Program-made: the position numbers and the translations under genes
Assembly (NCBI GenBank): GCA_029821755.1
Contig: JALGSV010000031.1
Span: 1 to 41,087 of the forward strand
DNA: 41,087 nucleotides
Source of the DNA: Candidatus Zipacnadum vermilionense
GTDB lineage: Bacteria > Armatimonadota > Zipacnadia > Zipacnadales > Zipacnadaceae
Direction: 5' to 3'
The notes under the pieces: generated by a model
Told to the model about the DNA's origin: nothing
The model's input: only the letters and a program-made list of their open reading frames with translations
Databases searched by the model: none
Part shown: positions 8,123 through 16,197 of the stretch, one piece after another
How the letters are laid out: every line of letters begins with the position of its first letter
Numbering within the stretch: position 1 is the first letter of the stretch

Positions 8123-8500
8123 TTACTCCTCAACCTTCTCGATTACCACGCGCGTCCCCGAGGGCACGGCCTTGAAGACCGTGGGGTCGCCCTCAATCTT
8201 GCCGAAGACGTTGACGGTGCTGGCCGGGCGTATCTCGTTGCCCCGGCTCATTGGGGTCGGGCCGAAGAAGATGCAGAAGGCATTCCCTGGCGGCCAGTAC
8301 CCCAGGTCGCCCATCTCCACGACCTCCTGCCCATTCTCGTCGCCAAGGTGCAGTGAGATGCCGAAGTAGATCTCGTCGCCCCAGGTGTTGCCCGTCGCCT
8401 CGATCGGCAGCGCCTCCCAGATCGCCTGGGCGGTACGACTGTCGTTGAGTGCAGCCGTAGCCGTCGCCGCTCCCGCAGTAATTCTGATGAAATTGGCCAT
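8123..8500 (-). CDS. Cyclophilin-like protein (DUF369, TM1367 family)
   Basis: This 125-residue protein matches the TM1367/DUF369 cyclophilin-like fold. Recognisable segments are RTAQAIWEALPIEA, WGDEIYFGI, GDLGYWPPGNAFCIFFGPTP and an STVNVFGKI strand. Structures of this family resemble cyclophilin, but proline isomerase activity is not established, and the conserved surface suggests a small-molecule ligand or enzymatic role. ATG at 8500 is chosen because AGGAGGG lies just before it; upstream codons in the same frame overlap the isomerase gene and look like noise. It sits 29 bp after a TIM-barrel isomerase and 63 bp before xylulokinase, so it is probably co-transcribed with sugar catabolism genes. 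Confidence 0.88.
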   Translation of the reverse strand: MANFIRITAGAATATAALNDSRTAQAIWEALPIEATGNTWGDEIYFGISLHLGDENGQEVVEMGDLGYWPPGNAFCIFFGPTPMSRGNEIRPASTVNVFGKIEGDPTVFKAVPSGTRVVIEKVEE

Positions 8501-8529
8501 GCTGGTCCCTCCTGACGCTCTCGGCGCCA

Positions 8530-9351
8530 TCAGCACCACTGCTTCAGGTGCCGTAGCCCCTGGACAAACCCCGCCTCTCGGCCTACGGCGCCGTCCTCGT
8601 GCTCGATGCTGAGCACGCTGTCGTATCCGTTGTCCCGCAGGCGTCCGACGTACACGCCCCAGTCGATCTCGCCGTACCCCGGAATAACATAACGCCACCA
8701 GCCGTAGGTCTGGTTCCCGAGAAACGCCCGCTTGTGGGCCACGATCTCGGTGTCCTTGGCATGGGTATGGAAGATGCGCTTCGCATAGCGCTCAACCGCC
8801 ATGAGATAGTCAATGTCCTGCCACAGCAAGTGCGAGGGGTCGAAGTTCAGCCCGAAGTTCTCGTCCGTCACCAACTCGAAGCACAGGTCCCACTGGGCCA
8901 GGTTCATGATGCAAGTGGCGAACCAGTTCTCCAGCGCCAGCTTCACGCCCAGGTCGGCAGCTTCCTTGCATAGTTCGCGGTAGAAGGGCGCCGTTATCTC
9001 CTGTAGCGTCTGCTCGCGCGTCATCCCCGCCGGAGGCAAGCCGGCTATGCAGCACACCACGTCGGTGCCTGCCTGCCGCGCGACCCGGACCAGGTCCCGC
9101 ACCACTTTGTGATTGCGCGTCCGAGTGGCCTCGTCCGCGTCGCTGATGTTGACGTACGCCGCCAGGCTCGATACGTGCAGCCCTGCTGCGGCGGTCGCCT
9201 CAAGTAGCTTCTCCGGCGTCGCGGCATCGAAATGCGCGCACTCCGGAGCTGCATAGACCTCCAGCGCGTCAAACCCCGCCGCCGCAGCGAACGAGGTCAC
9301 GGTCTCGATGGTATCTCCGGCAAAAGGTACTGTCAGTAAGCCGACTTCCAT
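8530..9351 (-). CDS. Sugar phosphate isomerase/epimerase (xylose isomerase-like TIM barrel)
   Basis: This 273-residue AP-endonuclease-2/xylose-isomerase-like barrel has the four expected metal ligands in order: Glu in KLALENW, Asp-x-x-His in NFDPSHLLW, His in FHTHAKD and Glu in LSIEHED. Enzymes of this group interconvert ketoses or inosose derivatives (IolE, IolI, IolH, tagatose 3-epimerase). The sequence alone does not say which reaction this one performs. ATG at 9351 has GGGAGG 10 nt upstream. It lies 42 bp after glycerate kinase and 29 bp before the cyclophilin-like gene. The GWWRYVIPGYGEIDW segment just before the last strand is typical of oligosaccharide-associated isomerases in carbohydrate degraders. 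Confidence 0.88.
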   Translation of the reverse strand: MEVGLLTVPFAGDTIETVTSFAAAAGFDALEVYAAPECAHFDAATPEKLLEATAAAGLHVSSLAAYVNISDADEATRTRNHKVVRDLVRVARQAGTDVVCCIAGLPPAGMTREQTLQEITAPFYRELCKEAADLGVKLALENWFATCIMNLAQWDLCFELVTDENFGLNFDPSHLLWQDIDYLMAVERYAKRIFHTHAKDTEIVAHKRAFLGNQTYGWWRYVIPGYGEIDWGVYVGRLRDNGYDSVLSIEHEDGAVGREAGFVQGLRHLKQWC

Positions 9352-9393
9352 TAGGTCAAGCCTCCCTGTAGCGGCGGATCGTTCCGTGCGGCG

Positions 9394-10548
9394 TCAACGC
9401 GACGCCAGTCTACCGTCCCGGAGCGCCTCGCCTACCTCCCGGCCCACTTGATGCAAACGCTCGCGAGCCACCTCGGGGTCCATGGCCTCCTCTATCGAGG
9501 CCAGGCCCTCCGAGCTGGCCCAGGAGGCGCTGATGCCCCAGGCGGATAGCTCCTCCGGCGTGCAGTCGATCACCCCAGCGACGGCAGCCACCGGCACCCC
9601 TATCTCTCTCCCCACTTGCGCCACCGCGTAAGGGGCCTTCCCAAAACCGGTCTGGCTGTCAATACGGCCCTCGCCGGTCAGCAGCAGGTCAGACCCGGCC
9701 GCTTGTTCACGCAGGCCCACTACTTCCAGTATCACCTGCGCGCCGGGCTCCAAGGTCGCGTTGCAGAAGGCGACGAGTCCCGCGCCCAGGCCCCCGGCCG
9801 CCCCCGCTCCCGGCAAGTCCGCGACGGTCTTGCCCAGTTCCTTCTCAATAAGCGCGGCGAAGTGCTGGAGACCCACCTCCAGTTCTTCCACCATCTGCGG
9901 CGTAGCGCCCTTCTGGGGCCCGTATACGCACGCTGCACCCTCCGGCCCATACAGCGGGTTCTTTACGTCACAAGCGACGCGGAAGCCGCTATCGGCTAAG
10001 CGTACATCCAGCTTGGAGACGTCGATGTGGGCGATGCGATTGAGGCTGCGGCCGTTGGCGCGGGGCACCTCCCGCCCCTCAGTGTCCAGAAAGCGCGCTC
10101 CCAACGCCTGCGCTAGCCCGGCGCCGGCGTCGTTGGTGGCGCTGCCTCCCACGCCGATGATGAATTCTCGGCAGCCCAGATCCAGCGCGGCTTGGATCAA
10201 CTGGCCAGTCCCGTAGGTGCTGGTGAGCAGAGGATTCCGACGGGCAAGCGGGATCAGCGCCAGGCCTGACGCCGTCGCCATCTCAATCGCCGCTGTCCTG
10301 GCATCTCCCAGCAGCCCGAACTGGGCCATGGCTGGGGTGCCCAGCGGGCCGCTGACCCGCTCGGTTATGAAACGCCCCCCGGTAGCTTTCACCAGGACCG
10401 CGGCGGTGCCGTCGCCTCCGTCGGCGATGGGCACCATGATGATTTCGGCGTCCGGCAGCGACTCTCTTAGGCCGTGCTCTAGCGCCTCGCAGACTTCATG
10501 GGCCGGCAGACAACCCTTGAAGCCATCTGGCGCGATGACGATTCTCAC
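9394..10548 (-). CDS. glxK: Glycerate 2-kinase (GlxK/GarK family)
   Basis: This 384-residue class-II glycerate kinase converts D-glycerate to 2-phosphoglycerate with ATP. It is recognised from the N-terminal IVIAPDGFKGCLPAHEV, the IADGGDGTAAVLVKATGG loop, and GVGGSATNDAGAGLAQALGA, which forms the active-site cleft. The length matches the family (about 380). The start is GTG at 10548, with AGGAG 11 nt upstream. It is separated from the preceding isomerase by 135 bp, so a separate promoter is possible, although I found none that was convincing. In this context it could salvage glycerate made from sugar acids (glucarate or tartronate-semialdehyde routes), which suits the neighbouring iolB and isomerases. 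Confidence 0.92.
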   Translation of the reverse strand: MRIVIAPDGFKGCLPAHEVCEALEHGLRESLPDAEIIMVPIADGGDGTAAVLVKATGGRFITERVSGPLGTPAMAQFGLLGDARTAAIEMATASGLALIPLARRNPLLTSTYGTGQLIQAALDLGCREFIIGVGGSATNDAGAGLAQALGARFLDTEGREVPRANGRSLNRIAHIDVSKLDVRLADSGFRVACDVKNPLYGPEGAACVYGPQKGATPQMVEELEVGLQHFAALIEKELGKTVADLPGAGAAGGLGAGLVAFCNATLEPGAQVILEVVGLREQAAGSDLLLTGEGRIDSQTGFGKAPYAVAQVGREIGVPVAAVAGVIDCTPEELSAWGISASWASSEGLASIEEAMDPEVARERLHQVGREVGEALRDGRLASR

Positions 10549-10683
10549 GAGTTAACGATCTCCTGAATGATGGCGATAATATTGCGCTTACGATCAGGGC
10601 GCAGTAAGAAAACACACCCGCGTTCTAAGGGAAGCAAATCGGGTAACCTGCCCCTGGCCCATGAATAGGGGAATTGCAGACCC

Positions 10684-11610
10684 TTACATCTCCGCCCAGG
10701 CCCGCAGGAAGGTCCGCTTGGTGCTGGCCAGAATGAGTTGTGGACTCTCCCCGGCCAGCGGTTTGACCTCGAAGGTCAGCACCGGCTTCGGGGTCGGCAC
10801 CGGGGTTTTGAAGTACCCGCTGTAGATGAGCGTCTCCAGGAACTCCTTCAGTTGCGGCACGTCGGTCTCGGTGCCGGCCATGCCAAAGCGCGGGTGCTGG
10901 TCGCCATAGGCGGGGTGGCTCTCTTCCTGCATCGCGCAGTTGCCGGCGTGCACATGAATCAGATAATCAATCACCTGCTCGAGGCATTGTGCCGGGGTCT
11001 CGCCCAGCAGCGGGAGGTGCGACAGGTCGATGGTCAACCCGAAGTTGGGGGTGTGGGCCCGCACGCGTGCCGCCACCGCCGCCGCTCGGTCGCTGGGACC
11101 GATCAGGCAGCGCTTGTCGATGGTATGGTCAAAGGTCTCCAGGGTGATCCACACCGGGACGTCCTCGGCGCGATCCTGCGCGTGTTGACAGCACTCTACC
11201 AGGGAGTCGACCAACAAGTCCAGTTGTCTCTCGCGCTCGGCGTCATCGGGATCCGGTCCACTGAGTACCGCGACCAGCGGAGCACCCAACTCGTAGGCGG
11301 CGTCGACGGAGGTCTTAACCTTGTCTATCGCCGCCTTGCGGCCAGCCTCGTCCGGGTCGTTGAGGCTCAGCTTCGCCCCCAGGAGCGGCGGCTGGCTCGC
11401 GACGATCAGGTGAGTAGCCGACTGCTCCGCGATTGCGCGGATCTTCGCATGAGTGGCGCTGTCACTCGGCTTAATCTCCAGGACATCGAAGAACTCGTCC
11501 AGACAGACCTCCTGGATGGACGTCAGCAGCGACGCCTCGTCGCTTGCGTTGGGATAGGCCATGGGGTGCACAATCCCCAATAGCATCTGATTTCGCCAGG
11601 ATTCGATCAT
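10684..11610 (-). CDS. Sugar phosphate isomerase/epimerase (second TIM barrel)
   Basis: This 308-residue barrel belongs to the same AP-endonuclease-2 superfamily as the gene at 8530 but is clearly divergent from it. Candidate metal ligands are Glu in VWITLETFDH, Asp in LTIDLSHLP, His in HVHAGNC and Glu in VLTFEVKP. ATG at 11610 has AAGGAGAG 6 nt upstream. It follows iolB by 52 bp, so an inosose dehydratase or isomerase role (IolE, IolI or IolH-like) is a reasonable guess. The sequence does not prove it, and ketose epimerase is an equal alternative. No IolC, IolD or inositol dehydrogenase is present in the window. Confidence 0.82.
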   Translation of the reverse strand: MIESWRNQMLLGIVHPMAYPNASDEASLLTSIQEVCLDEFFDVLEIKPSDSATHAKIRAIAEQSATHLIVASQPPLLGAKLSLNDPDEAGRKAAIDKVKTSVDAAYELGAPLVAVLSGPDPDDAERERQLDLLVDSLVECCQHAQDRAEDVPVWITLETFDHTIDKRCLIGPSDRAAAVAARVRAHTPNFGLTIDLSHLPLLGETPAQCLEQVIDYLIHVHAGNCAMQEESHPAYGDQHPRFGMAGTETDVPQLKEFLETLIYSGYFKTPVPTPKPVLTFEVKPLAGESPQLILASTKRTFLRAWAEM

Positions 11611-11662
11611 GATTGCTCTCCTTCTTTGCGGGTGATGGACGGGGGCCGCTGTTCTGACGGCT

Positions 11663-12490
11663 CTAGAACCCCATGTCCTTAGCCATCTCTCCGGCCGCCT
11701 TGACCCAAGTATGCTGGGCGTCGTCGCGTGGCTTCATGCGGCGGTCGGTGTGGCCAGCCAGCATCCACAGATAGTACAACTGATACCCCGGCGCGGCAAC
11801 CACCGGGTGGTAGCCCCGCGGCAGCAGGATCGTGTCGCCGTCTTCCACCGGATAGGCCACATCTAGGCTGCGGTCGTCGGTGTACATGCGCTGCAGTCCG
11901 AACCCCTGCGGAGGGTTGAACCGATAGTAGTAGATCTCCTCCATCCGCACTTCCTCCGGGTAGGCGTCCACCTCGTGCTTGTGCGGCGGGTAACTTGACC
12001 AGTTGCCCGGCGGGTTGAAGGTCTCGCCCACCACCAGGCGCTGCGCTTGCGGGACATTCGCGCCAATGACGTCATGCACCTCCCGCCGCCAGTTCCAGTT
12101 ACCGACGCGGTTTACCTGCACCTGGTCCGGGTGGATGATTTGCACCGGGCCGCGGCTGTTGGAGGGAGCGCTGCACAGCGCCAGCAGGGCTTTACTCTTC
12201 GCGGCCACCCGGCAATCGGTCGCCGGAGGGACGAACACTGCAGTCGCTTGCCCCCCAAAGACCGTCGTGCGTCCCCCCAGGTTCTCGTGCGTCTCTCCTC
12301 CGGCGGCGAAGTCGACGATTCCGGTGAGGCACATCAGGACATACTCCTGGTGCGCCGTGTCCAACTCGAAGGTATCGCTCGATTCCAGCCGGAGCAGCGA
12401 GAAACCGAGAAGGCCCAGGGGCCCGGAGCCGGCGGTGTAGATCTCCGTTAGCCCGGGCTCCGGACGAATGCGCAGACGTAAGTCGGTCAT
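11663..12490 (-). CDS. iolB: 5-deoxy-glucuronate isomerase
   Basis: This 275-residue bicupin of the IolB family converts 5-deoxy-D-glucuronate to 2-deoxy-5-keto-D-gluconate in myo-inositol breakdown. Diagnostic segments are the NRVGNWNWRREVHDVIG stretch, VVGETFNPPGNWSSYPPHKH with its metal-binding histidines, MEEIYYYRFNPPQGFGLQRMYT, and the C-terminal LLPRGYHPVVAAPGYQLYYL. Length matches the family (about 270). ATG at 12490 has GGAGG 7 nt upstream. It is the first gene of the minus-strand sugar run and is divergent from transketolase. The other inositol genes are not here, so they are either elsewhere or IolB serves a different uronate-type sugar. Confidence 0.95.
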   Translation of the reverse strand: MTDLRLRIRPEPGLTEIYTAGSGPLGLLGFSLLRLESSDTFELDTAHQEYVLMCLTGIVDFAAGGETHENLGGRTTVFGGQATAVFVPPATDCRVAAKSKALLALCSAPSNSRGPVQIIHPDQVQVNRVGNWNWRREVHDVIGANVPQAQRLVVGETFNPPGNWSSYPPHKHEVDAYPEEVRMEEIYYYRFNPPQGFGLQRMYTDDRSLDVAYPVEDGDTILLPRGYHPVVAAPGYQLYYLWMLAGHTDRRMKPRDDAQHTWVKAAGEMAKDMGF

Positions 12491-12671
12491 GGCGTACCTC
12501 CGATGGCGCTGTTCTCCGCCGCCTCGCCGCTTTCCTCCCTGTCCGCGAAGACGTGGCGACGTGGAGATCGGGGTTTGACAGGGACGGGGGTCTGAGCGTA
12601 TCCTTCAATCTCTGCAACAGTCCGTCATCCCCCCGCAGTTTGGGGCTCTGCGGCAGGAGGTACCGTGCAGT
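12491..12671. promoter_or_regulatory. Divergent control region between iolB and transketolase
   Basis: This 181-bp region must hold start signals for both directions. The plus-strand promoter is described separately. The minus strand carries the iolB ribosome site (cggaggtacgcc before the ATG), but no minus-strand promoter with good hexamers was found. An inverted repeat (ccgcag 12633-12638, ctgcgg 12648-12653) sits directly before the transketolase AGGAGG and could affect its translation. Confidence 0.4.
12575..12604 (+). promoter_or_regulatory. Sigma70-type promoter of transketolase
   Basis: A perfect TTGACA at 12575-12580 is followed after 18 bp by TATCCT (12599-12604, four of six consensus positions). 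The predicted leader is about 60 nt and ends in AGGAGG (12655-12660), 11 nt before the ATG at 12672. Confidence 0.5.
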
Positions 12672-14759
12672 ATGCCGCTCGTGAACAGCCAAACTGGGGA
12701 GACGCAACAGCGTTTCTCCCCCGATGAATTATGCCAGAAAGCCCAGGAAATGCGTGCCTGGGCGATGACTGGGATTGCTTTCGCTTGCTCGGGACATCCG
12801 GGCGGGTCGTTGTCGGTGATGGATCTGGCTGCCGTTCTCTACTTGGAGCACCTGAACCACGACCCCGCCCATCCCGACTGGCCCGACCGCGACCGGGTCT
12901 TCTGGTCGGCGGGCCACAAGGCTCCCGCTCTGTATGCTGCCCTTGGCATGTCCGGGTACTTCGACCAGCGCTCCGTCACGCTCTTCGACCAGCCCCTGCC
13001 CGAGGTGGACCTGCGTGGCGTGGAGCAGATCTGTCTGTTGCGCCGGCTCGGTTCAGGATTCGAGGGGCATCCCAACCGCCTCCGCCTACCGGGGGTGGAA
13101 CTTTCGGCTGGCTCGTTGGGCCAGGGCCTGGGCGCCGCCGTGGGCTCGGCGCTGGCCGCCCGACTGCAGGGCAAGTCCTATCACGTGTACTGCCTCATGG
13201 GCGACGGCGAGCAGCAGGAGGGCAGTGTCTGGGAAGCCGCCATGGCCGCCGCTCACCATCGCTTGGACAACCTCACCGCGGTCATCGACCGTAATCACCT
13301 GCAGATCGACGGCCGCACCGAAGAGGTCATGCAGGTCGAGTCGCTGGCCGACAAGTATCGCGCTTTCGGCTGGACGGTGCTGGAGATAGACGGGCATGGC
13401 CTGGAGGCGATCCTGGGAGCTCTCCGCCAGGCCGATGCCCATCAAGGCAGCCCCACGGCTATCATCGCCGAGACCGTCAAGGGCTGCGGCGTTAGCTTCG
13501 CGGCCGGAGTCTGCGCCTATCACGGCGTAGCCCCGAAAGACGGCTTGTGCGGCGAGGAGTCCCTGGAGACGGCCCTGTCTGACTTGGGGATGCAGGAGCA
13601 GATCAACCCCGAGCGCCTCGCCCGTCTCCAGGCCGCCGTCGAGCGCTACCAGCAGGCAGTCGACGAGTACGTAGCCGCGCGGGTGCCGCGCTTCTCTGAT
13701 GACTACTGGTGGAACCACGCGGAGAACATGCGGGTGCAGATGGACGCCACCCGCAACGGCTTCGGCCGCGGGATCGCTTCGTTGGGCGCTGATGAGCGCT
13801 TCGTAGCGCTGGGCAGCGATATCACCGAGTCGATTCGCATGGACCGCTTCTACCGCCCCGACGGGAAGCATGAGGATCCCGACCGCAAGCGCCGTTTCCT
13901 GAGCATGGGCATCGCTGAGGCGAACGCCACCTCAGTCGCTGCGGGCCTGGCCAAAGAGGGAATGGTCCCCTTCATCGGCTCCTATGGCGTCTTCATCACC
14001 GGTCGCAACTGGGATCAACTGCGCACCACGGTGGCGTATAACGAACTGAACGTCAAGATCGTCGACGCCCATGGCGGCGTGTCGGTAGGCCAGGACGGCG
14101 CTACCCATCAGGCGTTGGAGGAGATCTTCCTCATCACTGCCCTGCCGCACTTCACCATGGCCGTCCCCTGCGATGCGATTGAGGCCGAGAAGGCCACCGG
14201 TGCCATCGCCGCCATGCAGGGCCCTGCGGTGGCCCGGTACGCCCGCGAGGCTACGCCTGTGGTCACGCACCCGGATGCTCCCTTCGTCCTGGGCCAGGCC
14301 AACGTGATCCGCTTCCGCCGGGAGGCCGGCAACTTCGCCGACGCCTTCGAGACCGTGCTGGCGGCTGAGTACGAGGACGAGCAGGAGCACGTGGCCATCC
14401 TGGCCTGCGGGCCGACGGTTGCCGAGGCCATGCGGGCGGCCTACCTGCTGAAATGTGAACATAACCTGGAGACGCGTGTCCTCAACCTACACACGGTCGC
14501 TCCGTTGGACGTGGCCGCCATAGCCGCTGCGGGACGGGAGGTCGGTGTTCTCCTCACCGCTGAGGAGCATCAGGTTGGAGGTTTGGGGAATCCGGTTGCA
14601 GCGGCTTTGTGCGAGGCCAACCTGGACCGCGGCGTACGCTTCCGGCGGATCGGAGTCCCGCACACCTTCGGCGAATCCGGGCAACCGTGGGAACTGATCA
14701 AGTTCTTCGGCCTGAGCGCCGAGCATCTGGCCCAAGCGGCGCTGGAGCTTCTGGAGTAG
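12672..14759 (+). CDS. tkt: Transketolase
   Basis: This 695-residue thiamine-diphosphate enzyme of the pentose phosphate pathway transfers two-carbon units between sugar phosphates. The N-terminal GHPGGSLS motif (residues 41-48) and the ThDP/Mg motif MGDGEQQEGSVWEAAMAAAHHRLDNLTAVIDRN are intact, as is the SAGSLGQGLG loop. The pyrimidine-binding half begins at about residue 360 (GIASLGADERFVALGSDI) with Glu in GIAEANA. The C-terminal domain ends with EEHQVGGLGNPVAAAL. The layout looks like the archaeal split transketolase halves joined in one chain, shorter in places than the E. coli type. ATG at 12672 has AGGAGG 11 nt upstream. Xylulose 5-phosphate from the nearby xylulokinase is its expected donor. 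Confidence 0.95.
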   Translation: MPLVNSQTGETQQRFSPDELCQKAQEMRAWAMTGIAFACSGHPGGSLSVMDLAAVLYLEHLNHDPAHPDWPDRDRVFWSAGHKAPALYAALGMSGYFDQRSVTLFDQPLPEVDLRGVEQICLLRRLGSGFEGHPNRLRLPGVELSAGSLGQGLGAAVGSALAARLQGKSYHVYCLMGDGEQQEGSVWEAAMAAAHHRLDNLTAVIDRNHLQIDGRTEEVMQVESLADKYRAFGWTVLEIDGHGLEAILGALRQADAHQGSPTAIIAETVKGCGVSFAAGVCAYHGVAPKDGLCGEESLETALSDLGMQEQINPERLARLQAAVERYQQAVDEYVAARVPRFSDDYWWNHAENMRVQMDATRNGFGRGIASLGADERFVALGSDITESIRMDRFYRPDGKHEDPDRKRRFLSMGIAEANATSVAAGLAKEGMVPFIGSYGVFITGRNWDQLRTTVAYNELNVKIVDAHGGVSVGQDGATHQALEEIFLITALPHFTMAVPCDAIEAEKATGAIAAMQGPAVARYAREATPVVTHPDAPFVLGQANVIRFRREAGNFADAFETVLAAEYEDEQEHVAILACGPTVAEAMRAAYLLKCEHNLETRVLNLHTVAPLDVAAIAAAGREVGVLLTAEEHQVGGLGNPVAAALCEANLDRGVRFRRIGVPHTFGESGQPWELIKFFGLSAEHLAQAALELLE

Positions 14760-14760
14760 C

Positions 14761-14778
14761 ACAGGCTTCCCAGCCTGT
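14761..14778 (+). repeat. Small hairpin between transketolase and archease
   Basis: This is a 7-bp acaggct/agcctgt stem with a 4-nt loop, immediately after the transketolase stop. There is no T tail. The arms resemble the inner part of the 19-bp hairpin at 39645-39690, so it may be a related dispersed palindrome or a weak attenuator. Confidence 0.4.
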
Positions 14779-14797
14779 ACCTCCCGCGCTACCGACC

Positions 14798-15217
14798 ATG
14801 GGCACCTATCAGGAAATCGAGCACACTGCCGACTACGCTCTGCTCGTCCGGGGCACTGACCTGCGCGACCTGCTGCAGGCCGCCGGGGAAGGCTTTCTAG
14901 CTTTGGTGACGGACGAGGGCCGGCCCGCACCTACCCGTTCGGAGGAGTACGAGGTGATGGCGGAGGACGCCGCGGCCCTGGTGATGCGCGCCGTCCGCGA
15001 GTTGCTCTACTACCTCGAAGAGGGTGAACTACCGGTCGTCTTCGAGGCGCTCGCCGTGACGGAAGGCCCGGCGACGGCGCGCCTGCGAGCCGGACTCGTT
15101 CCCTTAGAGGACGCCCGCCAACACCTGCACCGCGCTATCAAGGCCGTGACCTATCACGACCTGGAGTTGCGACGCGACGACGAGGGCTTGAGCCTCGTTC
15201 TGACCTTTGATACCTGA
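14798..15217 (+). CDS. Archease
   Basis: This 139-residue protein is of the archease family (DUF101). Typical segments are YQEIEHTADYALLVRG, LRDLLQAAGEGFLALV, an acidic middle, and IKAVTYHDLEL near the end. The His-Thr-Ala-Asp and late Tyr-His-Asp positions match the metal-binding acids of the family. Archease is known to activate the RNA ligase RtcB by promoting guanylylation. No rtcB gene is in this window, so its partner must be elsewhere or different. ATG at 14798 starts at the family's usual position, yet no Shine-Dalgarno sequence is visible before it. It follows transketolase by 38 bp and precedes smpB by 17 bp, suggesting co-transcription. Confidence 0.9.
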   Translation: MGTYQEIEHTADYALLVRGTDLRDLLQAAGEGFLALVTDEGRPAPTRSEEYEVMAEDAAALVMRAVRELLYYLEEGELPVVFEALAVTEGPATARLRAGLVPLEDARQHLHRAIKAVTYHDLELRRDDEGLSLVLTFDT

Positions 15218-15234
15218 CGGCATCCGGAGTAGCC

Positions 15235-15693
15235 GTGCCTGATACCACCGTAGCAACCAACCGCCGCGCCTACCACGACTACTTTGTCGAGGACAAGCTC
15301 GAGGCGGGCGTCGCCCTGGCTGGCTGCGAGGTCAAGTCAGTGCGAGCCCACCACGTCAGCCTGCAAGAGGCGTACATCGAGATCCGCAGCGGGGAGGCCT
15401 GGGTGGTAGGGATGCGCATCTCGCCGTACCAGACGGGCGCCGGCCAACCCGCGTTGGAGCCGAATCGCCCCCGCAAGCTGCTGCTGCGCCGGCGCGAGAT
15501 TGATCAACTGGACCGCCGCGTGCGTCAGAAGGGGTACACGCTAATCCCGTTGCGCTTGTACTTCAGCGATCGTGGGTATGCTAAGGTGGAGGTCGGAGTG
15601 TGCCGAGGCAAGCGTCAGTACGACAAGCGCGAGGCGATAAAGGAACGTGACGAGCGCCGCCGCACCGACCGCGCGCTGGCGGAACGCAGGTAG
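15235..15693 (+). CDS. smpB: SsrA-binding protein SmpB
   Basis: This 152-residue partner of tmRNA delivers it to stalled ribosomes for trans-translation. Conserved segments include NRRAYHDYFVEDKLEAGVALAGCEVKS (given in two parts: residues 8-17 and 18-35), SLQEAYIEI, RPRKLLLRRREI, and the basic tail KRQYDKREAIKERD typical of the part that enters the mRNA channel. Length matches the family (about 150-160). It starts with GTG at 15235, with a partial ribosome site (CGGAG) 5 nt upstream. It lies 17 bp after archease, so two RNA-related genes are neighbours. No tmRNA gene was found next to it, although that is a common arrangement. Confidence 0.95.
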   Translation: MPDTTVATNRRAYHDYFVEDKLEAGVALAGCEVKSVRAHHVSLQEAYIEIRSGEAWVVGMRISPYQTGAGQPALEPNRPRKLLLRRREIDQLDRRVRQKGYTLIPLRLYFSDRGYAKVEVGVCRGKRQYDKREAIKERDERRRTDRALAERR

Positions 15694-15766
15694 CGCAACC
15701 GCTGGCAGGAAAATGATGCTGTAGTGTAGAATTGGGTAGAGCCCGGGACTTGAGGAGATGAGAACG

Positions 15767-16156
15767 TTGCCTGACATCCTGGTGGTGGACGACGAGCCGG
15801 CGGTGTGCACCGCACTACGTTTGACCCTCGAGCAGAAGGGCTTCGGAGTCAGCACCGCCCAGAACGGTCGCGACGCGCTGCGCCAACTCTGTTCCCGCAG
15901 TTCCGAGGACCGGCCGTATGACGCAATCATTCTGGATATCGTGATGCCCGACATTGACGGTTGGGAGGTCCTGCGGGCCATTCAGAACAACCCGCTGTGG
16001 AAGGACATCCCGGTGGTGGTCATCTCGGGGTTCGCCCACGATCCGAGGGACTATACGCAGGTCACTCGCTTCAACGCCGTCCTAGTTGAGAAGCGGGAGG
16101 ATTTCGTGGATGTCGTGGGGGAGGTGCTCGATCGCGTGCTGGCCGCGCCCGCCTGA
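15767..16156 (+). CDS. Stand-alone response regulator (receiver domain)
   Basis: This 129-residue single receiver domain has the phosphoacceptor in AIILDIVMPDIDGWEVL, acidic residues in DILVVDDEP, a Ser in VVVISGF at the switch position, and Lys in LVEKRED. The usual K-P is K-R here, and no output domain follows. TTG at 15767 is preferred because GAGGAG (15752-15757) lies 9 nt before it. The in-frame ATG at 15758 abuts that GAGGAG with no spacing and is the alternative start. It lies 73 bp after smpB. It resembles the receiver protein at 5927 in size, but the two are clearly different. No kinase is nearby. Confidence 0.9.
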   Translation: MPDILVVDDEPAVCTALRLTLEQKGFGVSTAQNGRDALRQLCSRSSEDRPYDAIILDIVMPDIDGWEVLRAIQNNPLWKDIPVVVISGFAHDPRDYTQVTRFNAVLVEKREDFVDVVGEVLDRVLAAPA

Positions 16157-16197
16157 GCAGCAGTCGCGGCGAGAGCGTTACCTGAATGTAGAGCCAC

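Noticed and set aside
10549-10683. A promoter for glycerate kinase in the 135-bp gap
   Set aside because: AT-rich hexamers such as TATTAT occur but no -35 with proper spacing was convincing.
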